Under the pieces are notes generated by a model. The model saw only the letters and a program-made list of their open reading frames with translations, searched no databases and had not been told where the DNA came from. From Anaerolineae bacterium (GTDB taxonomy: Bacteria > Chloroflexota > Anaerolineae > DUEN01), in contig JAGHDS010000238.1 in NCBI GenBank assembly GCA_021159845.1, forward strand, positions 1 to 31,154: DNA of 31,154 nt. Reading direction: 5' to 3'. A program made the translations under genes and the position numbers. The stretch's first letter is position 1. Each line of letters begins with the position of its first letter. Below are positions 15,750 through 23,333 of this stretch, piece after piece.

Positions 15750-17159
15750 ATGAAGCACAGTCGCGGATGGTCTTGGATCCTCTGGGTAATTGTTGTGATC
15801 CTGATCGCCTCATCCTGTGCACAGCCGGCCGCACCGGCGAAGGAGGCTGCGCCAGCGAAGGAGGCCGCACCGGCTGCCAAGGCGGCACCGGAGGAAGTCG
15901 AGCTAGTGGTCTGGGCAGAGGCCAACAATGTGGAGCATTGGCGCGCGGATGGCCCTGTGAAGGCAGCCGAGAAGGTGACCGACTATAAGCTGAAGGTCAC
16001 GGGGGTCAATGATGATGCTGGATGGGGCGATTACAAGAAGAAGTTCACACTGGCAGCAGATGCTGGCGAAGCCCCGGATATCATCCTATCCGGGCATGAG
16101 GACGTGCCGGTATGGGCCAACGCGGGCTATATCGTGCAGTTCGATGAGTGCCGCAATAAGTACCCCGAGTTCAACGACGTGATCGACAGCCTGTGGAGCT
16201 CCGTGACCTGGCAAGGGAAGCTCTGGGGTGTCCCTCAGGATACCGAAGCGCGCCCCATGTTCTTCAACAAGACCAAGCTGAAGGAGATGGGATGGACGGA
16301 TGAGCAAATCGCCGAGTTGCCCGAGCGGATCAAGACCGGTGACTTCACGCTGGACGACATGATCGCCACCGCGAAGGAAGCGATCGCGAAAGGTGTTGTC
16401 GAGCCAGGCTACGGCTACTGGCACCGGCCGCGCAAGGGAGGCGATTTCTTGCAGTACTACGCGGCTTACGGCGGCCGGCTCTACGACCCGAAACAGGATA
16501 AGCTGGTCGTAACTAAAGATGCCCTTGAGAAGTGGTATGCCTTCCAGCGCCGCGTGGTGGAGGAAGGTATCACGCCGGAGAACTTCATCGGCACCGAGTG
16601 GAGCATCTGGCACGACACGGTGTCGCACGGCAAGGTCCTGTTCTGGAACGGCGGTATCTGGCAGTGGGCTGACTGGGCGGCCAACTATGTGCAGGACCTG
16701 GGTGGTCAGGATTACCTGTTCAGCTTTGTGGGGTATGCACTGCAGCCTTCAGGCATCAAGGGGAAGCCGGGCGTGACTCTGTCCCACCCGCTGGTCTACA
16801 TGATCACCAGCGAGAAGGCCTCGGGCAAGCACAACCAGGACGCGGCCTGTGCTCTGTTGGCCAAGACGACCACGCCTGAGATCAACACACTCCATGCTGT
16901 GGGCAGCACCCACCTTGGTATCCTGAAGTCCCAGGCAAAGTACCCGGACTACGTGAGTGACCGATTCCTGTCGGATACGCTGTACATGTTGGACTACAAC
17001 TTCTATCAGCCCAACCACGTCATGTACGGACCGTACTTCGACATCGTCTGGGAATTCATGGTTGAGGCGGAGAATGGGACACGCTCACCGGCCGAGGCCG
17101 CCGAGGCTGCCGTCCAGCAGCTTCAGAGCGAGCTGGGTGAGTATCTGATCGTCGAGTAA
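15750..17159 (+). CDS. Sugar ABC transporter substrate-binding lipoprotein (CUT1 type)
   Basis: Extracytoplasmic solute receptor of a carbohydrate importer, 469 residues. A signal peptide with a long hydrophobic stretch (about 9-19) ends in a lipobox ASSC with the lipidated cysteine at 23, followed by an Ala/Pro/Lys/Glu linker built on PAKEAA repeats that tethers the domain to the membrane. The mature part is a family 1 binding protein: VVWAEANN, DIILSGHEDVPVWANAGYI, WQGKLWGVPQDTEARPMFFNKT and a Trp-rich WNGGIWQWADWAA. The substrate cannot be read from the sequence; an oligosaccharide is likely. AAGGAGG five bases before ATG 15750 fixes the start. Followed by a strong hairpin and the two permease genes. 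Confidence 0.93.
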   Translation: MKHSRGWSWILWVIVVILIASSCAQPAAPAKEAAPAKEAAPAAKAAPEEVELVVWAEANNVEHWRADGPVKAAEKVTDYKLKVTGVNDDAGWGDYKKKFTLAADAGEAPDIILSGHEDVPVWANAGYIVQFDECRNKYPEFNDVIDSLWSSVTWQGKLWGVPQDTEARPMFFNKTKLKEMGWTDEQIAELPERIKTGDFTLDDMIATAKEAIAKGVVEPGYGYWHRPRKGGDFLQYYAAYGGRLYDPKQDKLVVTKDALEKWYAFQRRVVEEGITPENFIGTEWSIWHDTVSHGKVLFWNGGIWQWADWAANYVQDLGGQDYLFSFVGYALQPSGIKGKPGVTLSHPLVYMITSEKASGKHNQDAACALLAKTTTPEINTLHAVGSTHLGILKSQAKYPDYVSDRFLSDTLYMLDYNFYQPNHVMYGPYFDIVWEFMVEAENGTRSPAEAAEAAVQQLQSELGEYLIVE

Positions 17160-17206
17160 GTAGTAGTTTGGAACCCGGCGTTGGGCATCTCCTGACGGGT
17201 TTGGAT

Positions 17207-17243
17207 GTCACGCGGGCGCAGTATTCCACTGCGCCCGCGTGAC
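17207..17243 (+). repeat. Intercistronic hairpin after the binding-protein gene
   Basis: GTCACGCGGGCGCAGT, loop attcc, ACTGCGCCCGCGTGAC: a perfect 16-bp stem without a T-run, 47 bp after the binding-protein stop. Such hairpins (for example between malE and malF) protect upstream mRNA from 3' decay and raise binding protein over permease; that role is inferred here. Confidence 0.75.
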
Positions 17244-17271
17244 GCTTGCTACTTTCGGAGGGTCGGACACC

Positions 17272-18237
17272 ATGTCGGAGGATATTGCACGGATGGGGCA
17301 ATGCAAAGGGCCCAATCGTCTGCTTGATCATCTGCGTCGCGCTTGGGGCCCGTTCTTATTTATGGCCCCTGCTACCATCTTGGTCCTCATATTCTTCCTC
17401 GCCCCGGTGATCATCATCATCGGCATCTCCTTGACAAACATGAGCAGCGCTACCGGGTTCAAGAACTGGGCCTGGATTGGACTTCAGAATTACGGCAAGA
17501 TATTCAGGAATCCCAAGTCAGGCACAATCTTTCGCAACACAGTCTTCTATGTCCTGGTCACGTTGAGCCTGTTCAACGTGGGGATGGCACTGGTCGTCGC
17601 GCTGCTAACGACCCATGTGCCGCGTCGTGGTGGTTTCCTCTTCAGATCACTGTGGCTATTACCCCGCATCACCCCATCGGTGGTGTACATCATGATGTGG
17701 AACTACATCGCGGCCGATGCCCCCTACGGTATCCTGAACCGTCACCTGTTGACCCCGTTGGGGGTGAAGCCGACGAATTGGGTCCCGGCTCAACCGTGGG
17801 CGTTTGTCATCCTGACCAATGGTTTTATCGGCGCCTCCTTTGGTATGATCATCTTCTCGTCGGCTATCGAGTCCATCCCCAGGGATTACATGATCGCCGC
17901 GCTGGTGGACGGGTGCTCGTTATGGCAACGGATCCGATACGTCATCTTACCGATGATCCGGTGGCCGCTACTTTTCGTCACCACCTATCAGACACTCTCG
18001 CTCCTCACATCGTTTGAGTACATCCTGCTATTGACGGATGGTCAATTCAACACCGAGGTGTGGTCGTTGTGGGCCTACCATCGGGCGCTGAACAACTATT
18101 GGGGGAACTTCCAATGGGGGTTCGGGGCCGCGTTGGCGACTATTCTGGTGATCGTGGGTATCGTCATGGCAGTGGTGTATATGCGTTACTTCCAGTTCAC
18201 CGAGCTGGTGCAAGAGCCAAGGATCGAGGCGCTATAG
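17272..18237 (+). CDS. Sugar ABC transporter permease (MalF-like)
   Basis: Inner-membrane subunit of the importer, 321 residues. A first transmembrane helix lies at about 27-50 (PATILVLIFFLAPVIIIIGI), with several more to the end, and the cytoplasmic EAA loop reads YMIAALVDGCSLWQRIRYVILPMI, the contact with the ATPase. Start ATG 17272 has GGAGGG nine bases earlier; a GTG at 17239 lies inside the preceding hairpin and is not favoured. The next permease starts nine bases after the stop. Confidence 0.93.
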   Translation: MSEDIARMGQCKGPNRLLDHLRRAWGPFLFMAPATILVLIFFLAPVIIIIGISLTNMSSATGFKNWAWIGLQNYGKIFRNPKSGTIFRNTVFYVLVTLSLFNVGMALVVALLTTHVPRRGGFLFRSLWLLPRITPSVVYIMMWNYIAADAPYGILNRHLLTPLGVKPTNWVPAQPWAFVILTNGFIGASFGMIIFSSAIESIPRDYMIAALVDGCSLWQRIRYVILPMIRWPLLFVTTYQTLSLLTSFEYILLLTDGQFNTEVWSLWAYHRALNNYWGNFQWGFGAALATILVIVGIVMAVVYMRYFQFTELVQEPRIEAL

Positions 18238-18246
18238 GGGGGACCG

Positions 18247-19146
18247 ATGGATGAAACTATGGGCGTCGGTGGACGAGGACGAGCGATTTTGCTCCTCACC
18301 GTGTTGGCGGTGCTTACGGTTCCTATCGTCGTGGGATATCTATGGGTCATCATCTCCACATTTTCGCAGCGGACTTACGGGTTGATCCCCGTGGACGCGA
18401 ATGGACATCCGGGTGGGCTTACTTTGCGGAACTGGTCCTTCCTATGGAAGGATGCGGCAATATGGCGTGTGACAGTGAACACGTTCGTGTTGGCTGTGGG
18501 GTTGACGGTTGGGATTGTCGTCGTCTCATCCCTGGCTGGCTATGCCCTCTCCCGCATCAGCTTCCCCGGGCGGCGGCCCTTTCTCGCCACGACATTAGTA
18601 CTACACGCGTTTCCCAGTGTGACGCTGTTGATCGCTATTTACTTCGTCTTACGATGGATCACACATATCCCGGTGGTCGGGCGTGGAATACCCGTCATCG
18701 GTGGGTTCGGCTATAACACGCTCGGAGGGGTGATCCTGGTCAGTGTGGCATTGGAGTTACCGCTAGGTGTTTGGCTGATGAAGGGGTTCTTCGATCAGGT
18801 CCCGTGGGACATCGAGCGAGCGGCGTTAATCGACGGTTGCTCACGGTTGCGGGTCTGGTGGGAGATCATGCTGCCGCTGATTAAACCGGGGATCGCTGCC
18901 CTTTCCATCTTCTCGTTCATATCCGGCTGGAACTCCTTCCTCATCCCCTACACGTTCATGACGTCACAGGAGAAGAGTACAATTGCCACCTATCTGCGGA
19001 GCCTGCTGAGCGATACCGCCCCGGTGAACTACAGTACGGTGGCGGCTGTGGGGCTGTTCCAGCTTATCCCGGTTATGATCTTCTTCCTCTTCACCCAGGA
19101 GTACTTGCTGAACATATTCAGTGGAGGCGTGAAGGGAGGATCATGA
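18247..19146 (+). CDS. Sugar ABC transporter permease (MalG-like)
   Basis: Second membrane subunit, 299 residues, forming the channel with the preceding permease. Six hydrophobic segments can be seen from about residue 13 on; the EAA loop is DIERAALIDGCSRLRVWWEI followed by MLPLIKPG, and the C terminus FFLFTQEYLLNIFSGGVKG is typical of MalG-like proteins. GGGGGGA lies three bases before the ATG, so spacing is tight and coupling to the upstream stop (nine bases away) is likely. Confidence 0.94.
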   Translation: MDETMGVGGRGRAILLLTVLAVLTVPIVVGYLWVIISTFSQRTYGLIPVDANGHPGGLTLRNWSFLWKDAAIWRVTVNTFVLAVGLTVGIVVVSSLAGYALSRISFPGRRPFLATTLVLHAFPSVTLLIAIYFVLRWITHIPVVGRGIPVIGGFGYNTLGGVILVSVALELPLGVWLMKGFFDQVPWDIERAALIDGCSRLRVWWEIMLPLIKPGIAALSIFSFISGWNSFLIPYTFMTSQEKSTIATYLRSLLSDTAPVNYSTVAAVGLFQLIPVMIFFLFTQEYLLNIFSGGVKGGS

Positions 19147-19197
19147 CCTGACCTCCTGGGCGACGTTCACCCCCGTCAAGCGAGGTGTCACCCTCAA

Positions 19198-19226
19198 CCA
19201 GCTCAACCGTTTGGATATTGAGCTGG
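19198..19226 (+). repeat. Short hairpin between permease and ATPase genes
   Basis: CCAGCTCAA (19198-19206) and TTGAGCTGG (19218-19226), a 9-bp perfect stem in the 119-bp gap, without a T-run. Probably an mRNA structure. Confidence 0.5.
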
Positions 19227-19265
19227 CTTCCGAAGATGAGCGATAAGGGATATGGAGCGGAGGCG

Positions 19266-20339
19266 ATGATCGTTAAGCTAGAACACGTCACGAAAAAGTT
19301 CGGCGATGTCGTTGCCGTGGATGACATCAATTTGGAGACGCGGGATGGTGAGTTTGTAGCATTATTGGGGCCATCCGGTTGCGGGAAAACGACGACGTTG
19401 TTGATGATCGCGGGCATCTATCGCCCTACGGAAGGCGTCATCCGGTTTGGCGGGCGCGTGGTGAACCGCGTGCCTCCGAAGGACCGTAACATCGGCATGG
19501 TCTTCCAGAGTTACGCTCTCTATCCGCACATGACGGTGCTGGAGAATCTGACCTTCCCCATGCGGCTGAAGAAGGTGCCACGGACCGAGATGTTACAGCG
19601 GGCGCAACAGGTGGCCGACATGATGGGGATCGGCCATCTGCTTGATCGGAAGCCGGGGCAACTCTCGGGAGGACAGCAGCAGCGGGTGGCCCTGGGGCGG
19701 GCATTGGTGAAGCAGCCCGATGTCCTTCTGTTCGATGAGCCGTTGAGCAACCTGGATGCTCGTCTGCGGTTGAGTATGCGGGCGGAGATCAAGCGGCTGC
19801 AACTTGACTTAGGGATCACCTCGATTTATGTTACTCATGATCAGGTCGAGGCGATGACGATGGCGGAGCGCATTGCCGTTATCCGGGACGGACAGTTACA
19901 GGCTTTTTGTCCGCCCAACGAGTTATATGACCAGCCGCGCACGCTATTCGTCGCCAGCTTTATCGGGAATCCACCCATGAATTTCCTCGAAGTGGAGGTG
20001 GTGGCGGATGGGGATGCGTTTAAGGCACGGTGCCCCGAGATTGAGATCCCTGTGTCTGCCGAGCGCGGCCGCGCGGCCGCCGGTCGTGGTAAGGTCGTCA
20101 TGGGCGTCCGTCCGGAGGACATCTACCTCACCCGTGATGGCATCGCGGGGGAGGTGTACGTGGTAGAGCCCCTGGGACGTGACGACTTGGTGGATGTGCG
20201 CGTGGGAGATGTGCATTTTAAGACGTTGGTGGACCCGGGTTTGGGGCTGAAGATCGGCGATCAAGTGCGGTTCGGCATCCGCCCGGAGCGTGTTCAGTTC
20301 TTCGACCCCCGTACCGAGCACTCCCTGCTCTGGAACTGA
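19266..20339 (+). CDS. Sugar ABC transporter ATP-binding protein (MalK/UgpC/MsmX-like)
   Basis: ATPase of the importer, 357 residues. Walker A GPSGCGKT (35-42), Q-loop in MVFQSYALYPHM, signature LSGGQQQR (133-140), Walker B VLLFDEP (153-159) and switch His191 are intact. The C-terminal third is the TOBE/OB regulatory domain of the MalK group, ending FGIRPERVQFFD. Start MIVKLEHV at 19266 has GGAGCGGAGG just before; frames to 19185 or 19236 add residues with no ribosome binding site. Having a dedicated ATPase means this importer need not share one with other systems. Confidence 0.94.
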   Translation: MIVKLEHVTKKFGDVVAVDDINLETRDGEFVALLGPSGCGKTTTLLMIAGIYRPTEGVIRFGGRVVNRVPPKDRNIGMVFQSYALYPHMTVLENLTFPMRLKKVPRTEMLQRAQQVADMMGIGHLLDRKPGQLSGGQQQRVALGRALVKQPDVLLFDEPLSNLDARLRLSMRAEIKRLQLDLGITSIYVTHDQVEAMTMAERIAVIRDGQLQAFCPPNELYDQPRTLFVASFIGNPPMNFLEVEVVADGDAFKARCPEIEIPVSAERGRAAAGRGKVVMGVRPEDIYLTRDGIAGEVYVVEPLGRDDLVDVRVGDVHFKTLVDPGLGLKIGDQVRFGIRPERVQFFDPRTEHSLLWN

Positions 20340-20361
20340 GGGGGTCGAGGAGGGGAGTGAC

Positions 20362-21675
20362 GTGGATATCTGGAAGGGGAATTCTTTCTACTGGTCATAC
20401 CGTGATCGGCCTATCTTGCTTTTGGGTGGCTCCGACGAGGACAACTTGTTCAACCACCCTCAGCTTTGGCATAACCTGGACGTGCTGAGGGCTTGTGGTG
20501 GTAATTACGTCCGCTGTACAATGTCCAGCCGCGATGAGGGCAATGTCTGGCCATATGCGAAGGTGAGAGACCAATATGATCTGAACCGGTTCAACCCTGA
20601 GTACTGGTCCCGCCTTCAGCGATTCCTGGAGCTGGCCCATGAGCGCGAGGTGATCGTTCAGATCGAGTTCTGGGATCGGTTCGACTTCGCCCGCGAGCCG
20701 TGGCGTCATAATCCTTATAACCCGGCGTTAAACGTGAATTATACGGTTGAAACGACTCACTTGGTACCCGAGTGGGATTTCCATCCGGCTCAGAACACAC
20801 CACCTTTCTTCTTGTCTCCTCCCTCCTTGAACAACGACGAAGTGCTCCTGCATTACCAGCAGGCCTTCGTGCGACGCGTGCTCGACGCCACTTTGGACTA
20901 CGATAATATTCTCTATTGCCTTGACAATGAGACGTCGGCGCCCAGGGAATCGAGTTGGTATTGGGCCGAGTTCATCCTGGATGAGGTGCAGCGACGGGGG
21001 AAACGCATCCATCTTACCGAGATGTGGGATGCCTGGGACCTGCGTCATGAGCATCACCAGGCTACTTACGAGCGCTCCGATCTCTTCTCGTTCGTGGATA
21101 TCTCGCAGAATAACTGGCAGGCAGGGCAGACGCATTACGATCGCATCCTCTGGATGCGAGATCGGCTTCAACGGTCGGAGACGGGGCCGCGGCCGATGAA
21201 CAACGTGAAGGTGTACGGACGACCGCAGCCGCGCGTGCCTGCCGAGCTCTCACTCTCCCTCGATCGCTGGTGGCAGAACATCTTTGGCGGCTGCGCTAGC
21301 ACCCGCTTCCATCGGCCGGACTCCGGCCTGGGGTTGAACGAGATTGCCCAGAGGATGATCCGAGCGGCACGCGTCTTCACGGATGCCTTCGACATCTTTC
21401 ACTGCGCGCCCCACCCGGTGCTGCTCGACGAGCGGGAGGAGAACGAGGCGTACTGCCTGGCGATTCCCGGCCGCGTCTATGCGCTTTATTTCCCGACCGG
21501 AGGTGACGTCGTGCTTCATACGGAGGGCGGGCCGTTCACCTTGCGCTGGTTCGATGTGGAGACGGCGACCTTTGGACAGCCGGAGCATGTGGGCACGGGA
21601 GATCTCCGGTTGCGCACACCAGATGCATCGCGGATGTGGTTGGCGTTGGTTCAGGCGGAGGGGATTGCGGGTTAG
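20362..21675 (+). CDS. Putative glycoside-hydrolase-like TIM-barrel protein
   Basis: A 437-residue protein with no signal peptide, so probably cytoplasmic. It begins DIWKGNSFYWSYRDRPILLLGGSDEDNLF, recalling the opening of DUF4038/GH140-like and other clan-A-like barrel hydrolases, and has candidate acidic residues at strand ends: Glu190 in LYCLDNETS and Glu220 in HLTEMWDAW. A small beta-rich C-terminal domain follows (about 350-437). No family is assigned with confidence. GTG 20362 with GAGGAGGGGAG upstream is the start, 22 bp after the ATPase stop, so it is the last gene of the transport operon and may act on the imported sugar. Confidence 0.7.
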   Translation: MDIWKGNSFYWSYRDRPILLLGGSDEDNLFNHPQLWHNLDVLRACGGNYVRCTMSSRDEGNVWPYAKVRDQYDLNRFNPEYWSRLQRFLELAHEREVIVQIEFWDRFDFAREPWRHNPYNPALNVNYTVETTHLVPEWDFHPAQNTPPFFLSPPSLNNDEVLLHYQQAFVRRVLDATLDYDNILYCLDNETSAPRESSWYWAEFILDEVQRRGKRIHLTEMWDAWDLRHEHHQATYERSDLFSFVDISQNNWQAGQTHYDRILWMRDRLQRSETGPRPMNNVKVYGRPQPRVPAELSLSLDRWWQNIFGGCASTRFHRPDSGLGLNEIAQRMIRAARVFTDAFDIFHCAPHPVLLDEREENEAYCLAIPGRVYALYFPTGGDVVLHTEGGPFTLRWFDVETATFGQPEHVGTGDLRLRTPDASRMWLALVQAEGIAG

Positions 21676-21715
21676 TGACTGCCCCGCCTTCTCTTGAGGG
21701 GGAAGAGCAAAGGTT

Positions 21716-21752
21716 CAGGCCCGGGCAAACGCGCCCGGGCCTGTTTGTCTCT
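21716..21752 (+). terminator. Terminator of the sugar transport operon
   Basis: CAGGCCCGGGC, loop aaacgc, GCCCGGGCCTG (11-bp perfect stem) followed by TTTGTCTCT. It lies 40 bp after the stop and between convergent genes. Confidence 0.85.
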
Positions 21753-21800
21753 TCGGTCGTGTCAGTACATCCGCACGGAGTCTGTCTTCATCGGCATTCG

Positions 21801-22745
21801 TTATTCCGTATAGGGCTCGCCATCGACCCATACACGCACGTTGTCGAAGTAGGCGTTGGTATTCTCCGGCAACGGGCTTTGCGCTTGCAAGAAGATCATA
21901 ATGGGGATCTTGTCCCCTTCTTTCAGATTGCACTTCGCCTGCAAGGCGGCCTTGTCCAGGGTGATCGTGTGCTTCAGCGGTAACCACTGGCCGTGGTATG
22001 GACCATTGACCCACTCGGCGTCGCAGCATCCGCCCTTGATGCCCAGAGACACCCAGTCATAGGTCCACACATTGCCGCCGTGCTTCCCACCGTGGTCATA
22101 CAGCAGGTACATGACCTCGACCGTCACGGTCTCGGTCTTGTAGGGTACGTAAATGGTGCGGGAAACGCCAGCCTCGAACGGAGAGGTGCTGGCGATCTTG
22201 AGGGAATAGCCACCGTCGTAAGGTGACTCATCCTTGTGGACCTGTTCTCGATCGAAGGTGACATGCTTGGCTCCGCGGTAGGCATAGGCGCCCCACTGGT
22301 GCGGGACCCAGGTCCACGTGTTGCCGTACCACTCGTCAAACGTCTCGAAGAAGGGGCCGGGGTTTGAGTCGTCGCGCAGGACACCACCGGTTGCCCAGGC
22401 ATTGCGGCTGTCTGGCTCTCCCTTCGCTGGCCCATGACCTACGATGGTGGAATGGTCATCCCCACGGGCGACCTCTTCGGCGTGAGCCGTCATGGCCGGG
22501 GATGGGAGCGCGCTAATGCTGTTCACCCAGGCCTGCAGCTCGGCATCTCCGGGGTTGGGAATAGGGATCGGGCGATCCGCCGGATTGCCGCCGGAGCCGT
22601 CGCGAGGCGGTTCGATGGACGTGTAATTGGCCTGCCACGCAGACCAATCGGAGAGCTTGCAATCCGCCTGCGCAGCCCCCACCGTCAGGACGATGACTAG
22701 AGCGCCGATGAATATTGCTGTAAACAACGGCTTTCTAGATCGCAT
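21801..22745 (-). CDS. Secreted protein of unknown function
   Basis: A 314-residue exported protein. The signal peptide has basic residues MRSRK, a hydrophobic core FTAIFIGALVIVLTVG and a likely cleavage after AQA. The mature part is rich in Trp, Tyr, Gly and Asp; the last 130 residues, with VSRTIYVPYKTETVTVEVMY and ending NTNAYFDNVRVWVDG, look like a beta-sandwich of the carbohydrate-binding type. No catalytic motif or family was recognised. AAGGAGGAG lies six bases before ATG 22745; an upstream in-frame ATG is not needed. It ends convergently with the transport operon and is driven by its own promoter (22956-22984). Confidence 0.8.
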   Translation of the reverse strand: MRSRKPLFTAIFIGALVIVLTVGAAQADCKLSDWSAWQANYTSIEPPRDGSGGNPADRPIPIPNPGDAELQAWVNSISALPSPAMTAHAEEVARGDDHSTIVGHGPAKGEPDSRNAWATGGVLRDDSNPGPFFETFDEWYGNTWTWVPHQWGAYAYRGAKHVTFDREQVHKDESPYDGGYSLKIASTSPFEAGVSRTIYVPYKTETVTVEVMYLLYDHGGKHGGNVWTYDWVSLGIKGGCCDAEWVNGPYHGQWLPLKHTITLDKAALQAKCNLKEGDKIPIMIFLQAQSPLPENTNAYFDNVRVWVDGEPYTE

Positions 22746-22808
22746 ATTTCTCCTCCTTTGATTGACCCAGGACAAAGGGTGCGGTGCGTGACACGACCGG
22801 TGACTGAA

Positions 22809-22849
22809 TGAGCAAGAGGGCTCATTTCACTGCGACCACCTCTGGTCGC
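22809..22849 (-). other. Two small hairpins in the leader of the secreted-protein gene
   Basis: TGAGC/GCTCA (22809-22813 with 22820-22824) and GCGACCA/TGGTCGC (22832-22838 with 22843-22849) fall in the roughly 200-base untranslated leader. No T-run. Function unknown. Confidence 0.4.
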
Positions 22850-22932
22850 CGATGCCGACGGCGCGTGGGTGGTCCTAGAGGATATCGCGGACAACCGATG
22901 TCGATGGGACCCCAAAAAGTAAACATAGTCGC

Positions 22933-22963
22933 TTGCATGAATGGGTGTCATTTACAGTATAAT
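22933..22963 (+). promoter_or_regulatory. Possible rightward promoter overlapping the leftward one
   Basis: TTGCAT, 19 bases, TATAAT (22958-22963). The spacer is long, but the -10 is perfect and overlaps the -10 of the opposite promoter. Confidence 0.4.
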
Positions 22964-22984
22964 AGTAAAATCGTCTCTCGTCAA
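22956..22984 (-). promoter_or_regulatory. Sigma-70 promoter of the secreted-protein gene
   Basis: TTGACG (22984-22979), 17-base spacer, TATACT (22961-22956). TTTAC/GTAAA arms (22951-22955 and 22965-22969) flank the -10 and could be an operator. Confidence 0.8.
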
Positions 22985-23136
22985 TGAGGATTTGCACGAA
23001 ATCCGTATGGTAACAGAGGTTCCGGCTAAATGTCAGGACGCACTGTGAGGTGAAAAGGCGCGCTCTGGTTTGCTCATCCGCATGGTAGAGGAGTGTTTTC
23101 CTGAGGACATCGTCACCCATTCGCATGAGTGTAGTA

Positions 23137-23165
23137 TTGCAGATAAAAAAGATGTATGTTATAGT
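23137..23165 (+). promoter_or_regulatory. Sigma-70 promoter of the LysM-protein gene
   Basis: TTGCAG, 17 bases, TATAGT with an extended -10 (TG one base before). Predicted start near 23172 leaves a leader of about 160 bases. Confidence 0.7.
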
Positions 23166-23333
23166 AGATGTGCACCGCACCACTGGTTGTCTCGGCTGGG
23201 AAGATGCGCCCGCGTCTCCCGGCCAGATGCGCGTGGGGGTCATAGGATCACCCGTTTGCTGGTGGTGACGGTCATCCCCTCACGATGGACCTCCCACCGT
23301 CTCGCATTTACCGTCTGCTCAGGAGGAGATCGC

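Noticed and set aside
23070..23333. N-terminal extension of the LysM protein
   Set aside because: A strong ribosome binding site and signal peptide start at 23334, and the promoter at 23137-23165 lies inside the extension.
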